Origin: Pseudomonas orientalis
GTDB lineage: Bacteria > Pseudomonadota > Gammaproteobacteria > Pseudomonadales > Pseudomonadaceae
Assembly (NCBI RefSeq): GCF_001439815.1
Contig: NZ_JYLM01000008.1
Span: forward strand, 248,001 to 312,000
DNA: 64,000 nt
Reading direction: 5' to 3'
Part shown: piece by piece, positions 56,485 to 64,000 of the stretch
Layout of the letters: the number at the start of each line of letters is the position of its first letter
Numbering within the stretch: the stretch's first letter is position 1
Notes under the pieces: generated by a model
Told to the model about the DNA's origin: nothing
The model's input: the letters and a program-made list of their open reading frames with translations, nothing else
The model's database searches: none
Translations under genes and position numbers: made by a program

Positions 56485-59439
56485 TCAGTTCACAGCGGAC
56501 GTCGCTTCGACATGACGCGGCAAGGTCACCCGAATCCGGGTGCCGCGTTGGCTTTCGGTGTCAGCCGGGCTGTCGATGGTGATTTGTCCATAATGCTCTT
56601 CAACGATGGAATAGACCAGTGCAAGGCCCAGACCGGTACCTTCACCCGGGTCCTTGGTGGTGAAGAAAGGTTCGAACAATCGGTCCATGATGTTCTGTGG
56701 AATGCCGCTGCCTTCGTCCTCCACGATCAGGTCGACCGTGTGCTCGAAAGCCTCGCTCTTGACGCGTACCGCACTGTGCGGCGGGGACGCGTCGCGGGCG
56801 TTGGACAGCAGGTTGATCAGGACCTGGGCCAGGCGTTGCGAGTCGCCATCGACCCAATGGTCCGGATCGCACAAGTTAAAGAACTGTACTTCGAAATTGC
56901 GCCGGTTCAAGGCCAGCAGCCCAATGGCATCCTGCGCCACTTCGGCCAGGCACACCGCTTCGTCCTGATTCTGATGGGCGCCGGAGTGGGCGAAGCTCAT
57001 CAACGACTGCACGATGCGCGACACGCGCTTGGTCTGCTCGAGGATCTGCCCGCTGATCTCGGTGATTTCGCCGTCTTCCTCGCGCTCTTCGCGCAGGTTC
57101 TGCGCCAGGCAGGCGATGCCGGTGATCGGGTTGCCGATCTCGTGCGCCACGCCGGCGGCCAGGCGACCGATGCTGGCCAGGCGCTCGGAGTGCACCAGCT
57201 TGTCTTCGAGCATCTGGGTGTCGGTGAGGTCTTCGACCAGTAACACCAGGCCGCTGTTACCGGGGGCCAGGGGCTCGTCAATGGCGGCCTTGTGCAAGTT
57301 CAGCCAGCGGGTCTGGCCGTCGAGGGCCAGGTGCTGCTTGTGCAAATGCTCGTCGGGCAGGTTGATAAAGCCCTGGAGCAGTTCTTTCCAGGGATCGCCC
57401 AGGGTATTCAAGCGAGAGCCGACCACGCGTTGCGCGGCGATGCCGGTCAGCTCTTCCATGGCCTTGTTCCACATCAGGATTTCCTGATCCTTGGCCAGGG
57501 AGCACACGCCCATCGGCAGTTCCTGCAGGGTCTGGCGGTGGTAACGGCGCAGGGCATCGAGCTCGGCGGCGAGGCCAGTGAGGCGTGAGTGGTAATCCTC
57601 CAGTCGGCTTTCGATGAAGTGGATGTCTTCGGTCACGTAGTTCTCGCCGCCCGCCTTGTAGGGCAGGAAGGTTTCCACCATGTCCTGGGACACGCTGGGG
57701 CCCATCAGTCCGGACAGGTTGGCTTCGATACGGTCACGCAAACGCCTCAGGGCATAGGGGCGGCGCTCGTCGAACGGCAGGTACAAATCGCGCAAAGCCT
57801 GTTCGACTTCCTTTTGCGCAGCCTTGGCACCCAGCGGCTTGGCCAGTTGCGTGGCGAATTCCTGGGGCGAGGCCGCGTGCAGCTCACGACGTTGCGGGCG
57901 GCGCACGTTGTCCACCGCACAGGCTTCGGCGGCGCTGGTTTCTTCGGGGCTGGCGTTGGTGAACAGCGAGATCAGGGTGAACATCAGCACGTTGGCAGCC
58001 AGCGAGGCGATCGCCGCCATGTGCCAGCTGGTGTCGTCCAGCACGTAAATCATGTTCAGCAAGGGGATGTAGAAGCCCTGCAGGTTGCCGACCAGCGGTA
58101 ACAGCATGGTGACCAGCCACACCAGGATGCCCGCCAGCAAGCCGGCGATGAAGCCACGGCGGTTGGCGGTGGGCCAATACAGCACCGACAGCACGCCCGG
58201 CAGGAACTGCAAGGTGGCGACAAAGGCCACGATGCCGAGGTTGGCCAAGTCCTGTCCGGCGCCCAGCAGCAGATAGAAGGCGTAGCCGGCCATGATGATC
58301 GCGACGATCAACGCGCGACGCGTCCACTTCAACCAGCGGTAGATATTGCCTTCGGCCGGCGGCTGGTACAGCGGCAGCACCAGATGGTTAAGCGCCATCC
58401 CGGAAAGTGCCAGGGTGGTGACGATGATCAAGCCGCTGGCCGCGGACAAACCGCCGACATACGCCAGCAGCGCCAGCGCCGGACTGTTGGCCGCGATACC
58501 GATGCCCAGGGTGAAATACTCGGGATTGGTGGTGGCCCCCAGTTTCAGGCCGGCCCAGAGAATCAGCGGCACCGCCAGGCTCATCAACAGCAGGAACAGC
58601 GGCAACCCCCAACTGGCGCTGACCAGCGAGCGTGGGTTGAGGTTCTCGGTGAAGGTCATGTGGTACATGTGCGGCATCACGATTGCCGATGCGAAGAACA
58701 CCAGCAGCAGCGTTCGCCACGGGCCTTCCTGCAAAGGCGTGTGCAGGGCGGCAAGGGCGGTCTGGTTTTGCAGCAGCCACAGCTCCAACTGTTGCGGGCC
58801 GTCGAACACGCCGTAGAGCGCATAAAGGCCGACACCGCCGATGGCAATCAACTTGATGACCGACTCGAAGGCAATCGCAAACACCAGGCCCTGGTGTTTT
58901 TCGCGAGTGGCGATATGGCGTGAGCCGAAGAAAATCGTGAACAGGCTGATCAAGGCGCAGAAGGCCAGGGCAACGCGATGTTGCACGGGCTCGCGGGTCA
59001 GGATGCTGATGGAGTCGGCCACCGCCTGGATCTGCAGGGCCAGCAACGGCAGCACGCCGATCAACATGAAAATCGTGGTGAGCGCGCCGGCCCAGGTGCT
59101 GCGAAAGCGAAAGGCAAACAGGTCCGCCAGGGAAGACAACTGATAGGTGCGGGTGATTTTCAGGATCGGGTACAGCAGCACCGGCGCCAGCAGGAACGCG
59201 CCGGACACCCCGAGGTAGCTGGAGAGGAAACCATAGCCGTATTGATAGGCCAGGCCGACGGTGCCGTAGAACGCCCAGGCGCTGGCGTACACGCCCAGGG
59301 ACAAGGTGTAGGTCAACGGGTGGCGAATGATCGCCCGCGGAATCATTCCGCGCTCACTGATCCAGGCGACGCCGAACAATGCCGCCAGGTAGGCGGCGCT
59401 GATCAGCAGCATCTGGGTGAGACTAAAGCTCATCGGCAT
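56485..59439 (-). CDS. cbrA: Sensor kinase/transporter CbrA
   Basis: A 984-residue fusion. The first about 500 residues form an SLC5-like transporter of some 13 TM helices, followed by a linker, a PAS domain (ELPMGVCSLAKDQEILMWNKAMEELTG) and a histidine kinase with H-box GVAHEIGNPITG (His near 761). The ATP domain has NLLSNARDASPP and GEGTGLGLALV. It imports or senses histidine-type signals and phosphorylates CbrB. The start overlaps cbrX by 17 bp with no clear Shine-Dalgarno, so its translation probably depends on cbrX. Confidence 0.96.
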   Translation of the reverse strand: MPMSFSLTQMLLISAAYLAALFGVAWISERGMIPRAIIRHPLTYTLSLGVYASAWAFYGTVGLAYQYGYGFLSSYLGVSGAFLLAPVLLYPILKITRTYQLSSLADLFAFRFRSTWAGALTTIFMLIGVLPLLALQIQAVADSISILTREPVQHRVALAFCALISLFTIFFGSRHIATREKHQGLVFAIAFESVIKLIAIGGVGLYALYGVFDGPQQLELWLLQNQTALAALHTPLQEGPWRTLLLVFFASAIVMPHMYHMTFTENLNPRSLVSASWGLPLFLLLMSLAVPLILWAGLKLGATTNPEYFTLGIGIAANSPALALLAYVGGLSAASGLIIVTTLALSGMALNHLVLPLYQPPAEGNIYRWLKWTRRALIVAIIMAGYAFYLLLGAGQDLANLGIVAFVATLQFLPGVLSVLYWPTANRRGFIAGLLAGILVWLVTMLLPLVGNLQGFYIPLLNMIYVLDDTSWHMAAIASLAANVLMFTLISLFTNASPEETSAAEACAVDNVRRPQRRELHAASPQEFATQLAKPLGAKAAQKEVEQALRDLYLPFDERRPYALRRLRDRIEANLSGLMGPSVSQDMVETFLPYKAGGENYVTEDIHFIESRLEDYHSRLTGLAAELDALRRYHRQTLQELPMGVCSLAKDQEILMWNKAMEELTGIAAQRVVGSRLNTLGDPWKELLQGFINLPDEHLHKQHLALDGQTRWLNLHKAAIDEPLAPGNSGLVLLVEDLTDTQMLEDKLVHSERLASIGRLAAGVAHEIGNPITGIACLAQNLREEREEDGEITEISGQILEQTKRVSRIVQSLMSFAHSGAHQNQDEAVCLAEVAQDAIGLLALNRRNFEVQFFNLCDPDHWVDGDSQRLAQVLINLLSNARDASPPHSAVRVKSEAFEHTVDLIVEDEGSGIPQNIMDRLFEPFFTTKDPGEGTGLGLALVYSIVEEHYGQITIDSPADTESQRGTRIRVTLPRHVEATSAVN

Positions 59440-59599
59440 CTTTTTGGCTCTGCAGGATGAAGGTCACGACGATCAGGATCAGCCACAGCAGATAAGGCCG
59501 GTACCAGGCGCCCGTGGCGTCGATCCACCAATCCATGATGGCGGGAGAAAACAGGTAGATCCCGACGACCAGCAGCAGGACCAATCGATAGATGTACAT
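59423..59599 (-). CDS. cbrX: Small membrane protein CbrX
   Basis: A 58-residue protein MYIYRLVLLLVVGIYLF...QKDADEL, with two predicted TM helices separated by a polar turn (WWIDATGAWYRPY). It lies directly upstream of and overlaps cbrA. This matches the short cbrX frame described upstream of cbrA in P. putida. Function unknown; translational coupling to cbrA is plausible. Confidence 0.75.
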   Translation of the reverse strand: MYIYRLVLLLVVGIYLFSPAIMDWWIDATGAWYRPYLLWLILIVVTFILQSQKDADEL

Positions 59600-59661
59600 G
59601 TTGGCCTCTGATTGAAGAACTGCGGCGATGGTAACGGATGCCCGGCAAGCTGCAAGCGCCT

Positions 59662-60549
59662 TCAGCTCAATTGCGCTTCGGCCAGCGTGAGTGTGCGCGG
59701 GATCAATCTGGCATCCCACTGCTGGATGCCCCAATCCAGCAGTTCCCTGGGGCTTGCGTAAAGCAGCTCGTCGCCGGCCGGCTGGCCGAGGGCGCGCAGT
59801 GCTCTGAGCAGCAACGGCGTGGCCTGGTCCGCGGTCAGCGGTGGCGAACGGTACGACTTGCCCAGCTTGTTACCGTCCGGCTGGACAATCAGCGGCACAT
59901 GCAGATAACGCGGCTGGCGCAGGCCGAGCAATTCCTGCAGGTAGAGCTGGCGTGGCGTGGAATCGAGCAGGTCGGCACCGCGCACGATATCGGTGACCCC
60001 TTGCCAGGCATCATCCAGGACCACGGCCAACTGATAGGCATACAGGCCGTCGCGGCGGCGGATGACGAAGTCGCCCGCATCACGTCCCAGGTGTTGTCGG
60101 AATGGGCCCTGCACGCGGTCGGTAAAATGATATTCAAGCTCGGGCACGCGCAGACGGATGGCGGCATCTTGCTGGTCATGGCCAGCATTGCGGCAAAGTC
60201 CGGGGTAAATCCCGTTGTAGGGCTCCAGCTGTTTGCGCGAGCAGGTGCAGGCGTAGGCCAGGCCATGGTTGAACAGGTCGTTCAGGACCTTGGCGTAGGC
60301 CTCGTGTCGCTCGCTTTGCCGGACCAACTCGCCGTCCCATTCAAAACCGTAGCTTTGCAGGGCATGCAGGATTGCCGTCTGGGCGCCGGGCTCTTCCCGG
60401 GGCGGATCGAGGTCTTCCATGCGCATCAGCCAGCGGCCTTGATTGGCGCGGGCGTCGAGGTAGGAGGCGAGGGCGGCAACCAGGGAGCCGAAGTGCAAAT
60501 GGCCGCTGGGCGTGGGGGCGAAGCGCCCGATATAGGTAGAGGCAGTCAT
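59662..60549 (-). CDS. gluQ: Glutamyl-Q tRNA(Asp) synthetase
   Basis: A 295-residue truncated GluRS paralogue. The HIGH-like motif is APTPSGHLHFGSLVAAL. A zinc site (CTCSRKQLEPYNGIYPGLCR) and a KMSKS-like KLGKSYR follow. There is no anticodon-binding domain, as expected. It attaches glutamate to queuosine of tRNA-Asp. It sits after dksA, the usual order. Confidence 0.95.
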   Translation of the reverse strand: MTASTYIGRFAPTPSGHLHFGSLVAALASYLDARANQGRWLMRMEDLDPPREEPGAQTAILHALQSYGFEWDGELVRQSERHEAYAKVLNDLFNHGLAYACTCSRKQLEPYNGIYPGLCRNAGHDQQDAAIRLRVPELEYHFTDRVQGPFRQHLGRDAGDFVIRRRDGLYAYQLAVVLDDAWQGVTDIVRGADLLDSTPRQLYLQELLGLRQPRYLHVPLIVQPDGNKLGKSYRSPPLTADQATPLLLRALRALGQPAGDELLYASPRELLDWGIQQWDARLIPRTLTLAEAQLS

Positions 60550-60584
60550 GGGCCGGATACTACTGGAAAATCGGTAAACGCCAG

Positions 60585-60614
60585 AAACAAAAATGGGGCG
60601 TTCGCACGCCCCAT
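60585..60614 (-). terminator. dksA terminator
   Basis: Minus strand ATGGGGCGT, short loop, ACGCCCCAT followed by TTTTTGTTT, 20 bp after the dksA stop. gluQ may be expressed partly by read-through. Confidence 0.85.
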
Positions 60615-60633
60615 TCCTTCAGCTCGGCAGGTA

Positions 60634-61065
60634 TTACTTGCCGACCTGTTTTTCCTTGATTTCAGCCAAGGTCTTGCAGTCTACGCAGAGGTCCGCTGTC
60701 GGGCGGGCTTCCAGGCGACGAATGCCGATCTCGACGCCGCAGGATTCGCACCAGCCGTATTCTTCGTCTTTGATCAGTTGCAGGGTCTTGTCGATCTTCT
60801 TGATCAACTTGCGCTCGCGATCACGGGCGCGCAGTTCGAGGGCGAACTCTTCTTCCTGGCTGGCACGGTCGGCCGGGTCAGGGAAGTTGGCTGCTTCGTC
60901 CTTCATGTGGTCAACGGTACGATCAACCTCCTGCATCAAGTCCTGTTTCCACTTGTTCAGGATCTTGGTGAAGTGCAAGCGCATGGGCTCGCCCATGTAC
61001 TCCTCACCTTTCTTCTCTACGTAAGGTTCGAAGCCGCTGATGCTTTGCTTTTCTAGGGTGGACAT
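60634..61065 (-). CDS. dksA: RNA polymerase-binding factor DksA
   Basis: A 143-residue DksA starting MSTLEKQSISGFEPYVEKKGEEYM. The coiled coil carries the acidic tip region (DPADRASQEEEFALELRARDRE). The four-cysteine zinc finger is CESCGVEIG...CVDCK. It works with ppGpp on rRNA and amino-acid promoters. Confidence 0.96.
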   Translation of the reverse strand: MSTLEKQSISGFEPYVEKKGEEYMGEPMRLHFTKILNKWKQDLMQEVDRTVDHMKDEAANFPDPADRASQEEEFALELRARDRERKLIKKIDKTLQLIKDEEYGWCESCGVEIGIRRLEARPTADLCVDCKTLAEIKEKQVGK

Positions 61066-61384
61066 GAATAGACCGCCTCTCACTCTTCTAATCCATTGCG
61101 CAGGATTGCAACGTCACCGACACCTGCCGGCCCTGCGGCTGCAAGCGGGCGAACTTACCAGATAGATTCGGGGTGCGCCACTCCCGGTTGTCGACCCTGT
61201 CGCGCCGGGGTTGCAAAGTGCAGGGGCCCGTCGCGGCTGGATATGTCGCGTCTCGAATGTTGATTTTAGTCGTTTTGCCGGCGCTTGCCCGGGCTGTGAA
61301 GTCGACCGGGCAGGCAATAGAGCATGTTTTAGCGCCAGGGTTCGGTAGAATCCGGATTTTGTCCTCACCGTCTAAGGAAGGCTA
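61066..61384. other. dksA-aminotransferase intergenic region (319 bp)
   Basis: No gene seen. It should hold divergent promoters for dksA and the aminotransferase; none can be assigned with confidence. Confidence 0.5.
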
Positions 61385-62557
61385 ATGGCTCAGCCCTACA
61401 GTGCGCGCAGTCGCGCCATCAAACCTTTTCATGTCATGGCGTTACTGGCGCGAGCCAATGAGCTGCAGTCAGCCGGCCATGACGTGATTCACCTGGAAAT
61501 CGGCGAGCCGGATTTCACCACCGCCGAGCCGATTATCCAGGCTGGCCAGGCGGCCCTGGCCAACGGGAAGACGCGCTACACCGCCGCCCGTGGGCTGCCC
61601 GAGTTGCGGGACGCGATCAGTGGTTTCTATCAGCAACGCTATGGGTTGAACATCGATGCCCAACGCATTCTGATCACGCCCGGTGGCTCCGGCGCGCTGT
61701 TACTGGCCAGCAGCCTGCTGGTGGATCCGGGCAAGCACTGGCTGTTGGCGGATCCAGGCTACCCCTGCAACCGGCATTTTTTGCGCCTGGTGGAGGGCGC
61801 GGCGCAGTTGGTGCCGGTGGGACCGGACGTACGCTATCAATTGACCGCCGGTCTGGTGGCTGAACACTGGAACCAGGACAGCGTGGGCGCCTTGGTTGCC
61901 TCGCCGGCCAATCCCACCGGGACGATGCTCACTCGCGACGAGCTGGCCGGGCTGTCGAGTGCCATCAAGGCGCGTGACGGTCACTTGGTGGTGGACGAGA
62001 TCTATCATGGCCTTACCTACGGCGCAGACGCCGCGAGCGTGCTGGAAGTCGATGACGATGCTTTCGTCCTGAATAGTTTTTCGAAGTATTTCGGCATGAC
62101 CGGCTGGCGCCTGGGCTGGCTGGTGGCACCCCCGGAAGCGGTGGGTGAACTGGAGAAGTTGGCGCAGAACCTCTACATCAGTGCGCCGAGCATGGCCCAG
62201 CATGCGGCCCTGGCCTGTTTCACTGCACAAACCCTGAGCATTCTGGAGGAGCGCCGCGCTGAATTCGGCCGACGCCGTGACTTCCTGCTGCCGGCCCTGC
62301 GCGAGTTGGGTTTCGGGATCGCCGTGGAGCCGGAAGGGGCGTTCTATCTGTATGCGGATATCAGCGCGTTCGGCGGTGATGCCTTCGCGTTCTGTCGGCA
62401 TTTTCTGGAAACAGAATATGTGGCCTTCACCCCGGGGCTGGATTTCGGGCGTTACCAGGCGGGTCATCACGTGCGCTTTGCCTACACACAAAACCTTGAG
62501 CGGCTACAGGAAGCGGTGGAGCGGATTGCCCGTGGCTTGCGGAGCTGGCAAGGCTGA
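61385..62557 (+). CDS. Class I PLP-dependent aminotransferase
   Basis: A 390-residue AspC-like fold type I aminotransferase. Substrate/PLP segments are HLEIGEPDFTTAEPI, SPANPTGTML and the Schiff-base lysine motif NSFSKYFGMTGWRLGW. The C-terminal arginine for the alpha-carboxylate lies in HHVRFAYTQN. Substrate unknown. The stop overlaps the sfsA start (TGATG), so the two are coupled. Confidence 0.88.
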   Translation: MAQPYSARSRAIKPFHVMALLARANELQSAGHDVIHLEIGEPDFTTAEPIIQAGQAALANGKTRYTAARGLPELRDAISGFYQQRYGLNIDAQRILITPGGSGALLLASSLLVDPGKHWLLADPGYPCNRHFLRLVEGAAQLVPVGPDVRYQLTAGLVAEHWNQDSVGALVASPANPTGTMLTRDELAGLSSAIKARDGHLVVDEIYHGLTYGADAASVLEVDDDAFVLNSFSKYFGMTGWRLGWLVAPPEAVGELEKLAQNLYISAPSMAQHAALACFTAQTLSILEERRAEFGRRRDFLLPALRELGFGIAVEPEGAFYLYADISAFGGDAFAFCRHFLETEYVAFTPGLDFGRYQAGHHVRFAYTQNLERLQEAVERIARGLRSWQG

Positions 62558-63270
62558 TGCGTTTTCATCCTCCTCTCGAAGAAGGGCGGCTGATCCGCCG
62601 CTACAAGCGCTTTCTCACCGATATCGAAACCGTTACCGGCGAATTGCTCACCATTCACTGTCCGAACACCGGTTCGATGCTTAATTGCATGGTCGAAGGC
62701 GGCCAGGTCTGGTTCAGCCGTTCCGCCGACCCCAAGCGTAAGCTGCCAGGCACCTGGGAGATCGCCGAAACGCCTCAGGGCCGGCTGGCATGCGTCAACA
62801 CGGCACGCGCCAATCAGTTGGTCGAGGAGGCATTGCTTGCAGGCGTCATCACTGAGCTCAATGGTTTCACTGCGTTGAAGCGAGAAGTGCCCTACGGTCA
62901 GGAAAAGAGCCGGATCGATTTTCGCCTGGAATACCCCCAGGGGGCCGCGTTTGTCGAGGTTAAAAGTGTCACCTTGGGCTTTGATGGCAGCTCAGTGGCT
63001 GCGTTCCCCGACGCGGTGACCCAGCGCGGCGCCAAGCATTTGCGGGAGCTGGCTTACCTGGCGCGTGAAGGTGTGCGGGCGGTGCAGTTGTATTGCGTCA
63101 ATCTCTCGGGGATCGATGCGGTGCGCCCGGCGGTGGAAATTGATGCGGGTTACGCCGCAGCGTTGCGCGAGGCCAAGGTGGCTGGGGTCGAGGTGCTGGC
63201 GTATGGTGTGCGGGTCACGCCTGAAGAGATCCACGTTGAGCGCCCGTTGAAGGTGCTGTTGGGTGACTAG
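62557..63270 (+). CDS. sfsA: DNA/RNA nuclease SfsA
   Basis: A 237-residue SfsA, usual length (RFHPPLEEGRLIRRYKRFL, HCPNTGSML, PYGQEKSRIDFRLEY, FVEVKSVTLG and FPDAVTQRGAKHLREL). The FVEVKSV segment fits the restriction-like nuclease core. Named for sugar fermentation stimulation in E. coli; the cellular role is unclear. Confidence 0.94.
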   Translation: MRFHPPLEEGRLIRRYKRFLTDIETVTGELLTIHCPNTGSMLNCMVEGGQVWFSRSADPKRKLPGTWEIAETPQGRLACVNTARANQLVEEALLAGVITELNGFTALKREVPYGQEKSRIDFRLEYPQGAAFVEVKSVTLGFDGSSVAAFPDAVTQRGAKHLRELAYLAREGVRAVQLYCVNLSGIDAVRPAVEIDAGYAAALREAKVAGVEVLAYGVRVTPEEIHVERPLKVLLGD

Positions 63271-63584
63271 AGTTCCACCCACAGGCCCTGTTCGTCTTCG
63301 CGGCCGGGCAGAGCGGTGAGGCTCTGGCCTGCGCAGGGGCCGGCGATGCACTCGCCGCTTTCGATCAGGAACAGCGCCCCGTGGGTGGCGCATTGAATCA
63401 GGCTGGCGCTTGAGTCGAGGAAGCGGTGCGGCCGCCATTCCAGCGGGATGCCGCGATGGGGGCAGCGGTTGAGATAGAAGTAGGCGACCCCATCGCGCCT
63501 CACGACCAACAGTTTGCAGCCGTCGATATCAAAACCGAGGCTGCTGTCGGGTGCAAGGGCCTGGGAGGGGCAGAGAAACTTCAT
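63267..63584 (-). CDS. Rieske [2Fe-2S] ferredoxin-like protein
   Basis: A 105-residue single Rieske domain. Cluster ligands are Cys-X-His in RCPHRG and Cys-X2-His in CATHG, about 25 residues apart. Likely a soluble electron carrier; its partner is unknown. Its stop codon overlaps the sfsA stop by 3-4 bp in convergent orientation. Confidence 0.88.
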   Translation of the reverse strand: MKFLCPSQALAPDSSLGFDIDGCKLLVVRRDGVAYFYLNRCPHRGIPLEWRPHRFLDSSASLIQCATHGALFLIESGECIAGPCAGQSLTALPGREDEQGLWVEL

Positions 63585-63608
63585 TTCAGTCCTTAAGTGC
63601 CTTGACGT

Positions 63609-63627
63609 TCAAATGCAAACAATTATC
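63609..63627 (+). promoter_or_regulatory. Candidate Fur box upstream of the haem-uptake gene
   Basis: A 19-bp match to the GATAATGATAATCATTATC consensus with 12 identical positions; the right half AATTATC is strongest. It lies 113 bp before the haem-binding protein start, in the gap shared with the Rieske gene. Confidence 0.55.
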
Positions 63628-63739
63628 AAATGCCCGCTTCGCCCTTCAGTTGATCGGGTGCTCAATACGATGCCGGGCAGAGTGTATCTGTCACATTGGT
63701 GAGTGCTTGAGCGGCTTTGCCTTGAAAGGAAACCCTGTT

Positions 63740-64000
63740 ATGCGCCTGAGTGCCAGCGTTATTGCGCTTGTTGCCGGATTGCTGGTCAACCACGCGGCCC
63801 AAGCCCTGGAGCTTCCGCAACGCTGGGTCAGCGCCGGTGGAGCGTTATCGGAATGGGTGACGGCATTGGGGGGTGAGTCGAAGCTGGTCGGCGTGGACAC
63901 GACAAGCCAGCATCCGGCATCGCTCAGGGCATTGCCCAGTATCGGTTATCAGCGCCAATTGTCGGCCGAGGGCATTCTCAGCCTGCGTCCGCAGCTGCTG
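63740..64000 (+). CDS. Haem ABC transporter substrate-binding protein (PhuT/HmuT-like), 3'-truncated by the window
   Basis: The first 87 residues only. A signal peptide (cleavage after AQA, residue 22) is followed by LPQRWVSAGGALSEWVTALGGESKLVGVDTTSQHP and LPSIGYQRQLSAEGILSLRPQLL. This is the periplasmic-binding-protein start typical of HmuT/PhuT haemin carriers. AAAGGAAA lies 7 bp before the ATG. A candidate Fur box upstream fits iron-starvation control. The rest of the transporter would be beyond the window. Confidence 0.8.
   Translation, partial: MRLSASVIALVAGLLVNHAAQALELPQRWVSAGGALSEWVTALGGESKLVGVDTTSQHPASLRALPSIGYQRQLSAEGILSLRPQLL

Overview
The window comes from a Pseudomonas chromosome, most likely the P. 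fluorescens group. The evidence is gene content and order: lldR-smpB-ratAB-bamE-fur-recN-grpE-dnaK-dnaJ-dapB-carAB-greA-yhbY-rlmE-ftsH-folP-glmM-tpiA-secG, then rimP-nusA-infB-rbfA-truB-rpsO-pnp, then pgi-panCB-folK-pcnB-crcZ-cbrB-cbrA-gluQ-dksA. From memory this is the conserved Pseudomonas backbone. REP/REPIN elements typical of P. fluorescens are also present.

Bases 1-5414 are accessory. They hold the downstream end of an apparent small-molecule operon: an M24 aminopeptidase-like protein (cut by the window edge), an SbnA-like 2,3-diaminopropionate synthase, a flavin reductase, a glutamine-dependent asparagine-synthetase-like amidotransferase and an MFS exporter. The cluster stops at the 3' end of the tmRNA gene (5602-5999, minus strand), a classic island insertion site. 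From 6 to 12.6 kb lie a small secreted protein and a lactate block: lldP with a D-lactate dehydrogenase/Fe-S protein, and divergent lldR with a perfect 17-bp palindromic operator between them. No lldD is present. smpB, the tmRNA partner, follows.

From 12.6 to 42.8 kb the window is housekeeping: outer-membrane assembly (bamE), iron regulation (fur), SOS repair (recN with a LexA box), the heat-shock genes grpE-dnaK-dnaJ (two matched sigma-32 promoters), dapB, carAB, greA, rlmE, ftsH, folP, glmM, tpiA, secG, two tRNAs (Leu-GAG and initiator Met) and the transcription/translation operon from rimP to pnp.

From 42.8 to 54.3 kb lie a secreted two-BON-domain protein with a sigma-54 promoter and an upstream 12-bp inverted repeat, then an array of three 89-bp REPINs. 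Two of these REPINs are each followed by a degenerate copy of the 3' end of the neighbouring DUF748 gene, and the third abuts the genuine 3' end. After these come an rRNA-methyltransferase-like gene, pgi, panCB, another REPIN, folK and pcnB.

From 54.3 to 61.1 kb is the CbrX-CbrA-CbrB-CrcZ carbon catabolite control locus. crcZ was recovered from the sequence by its sigma-54 promoter, CbrB-type upstream site, six A-rich Hfq motifs and terminator. gluQ and dksA follow. The window ends with an aminotransferase, sfsA, a Rieske protein and the start of a haem-uptake substrate-binding protein behind a Fur box.

The strongest leads are the truncated diaminopropionate-type cluster next to tmRNA, the REPIN/gene-tail cassette array, the predicted sigma-54 control of the BON protein, and the unusual tmRNA tag.
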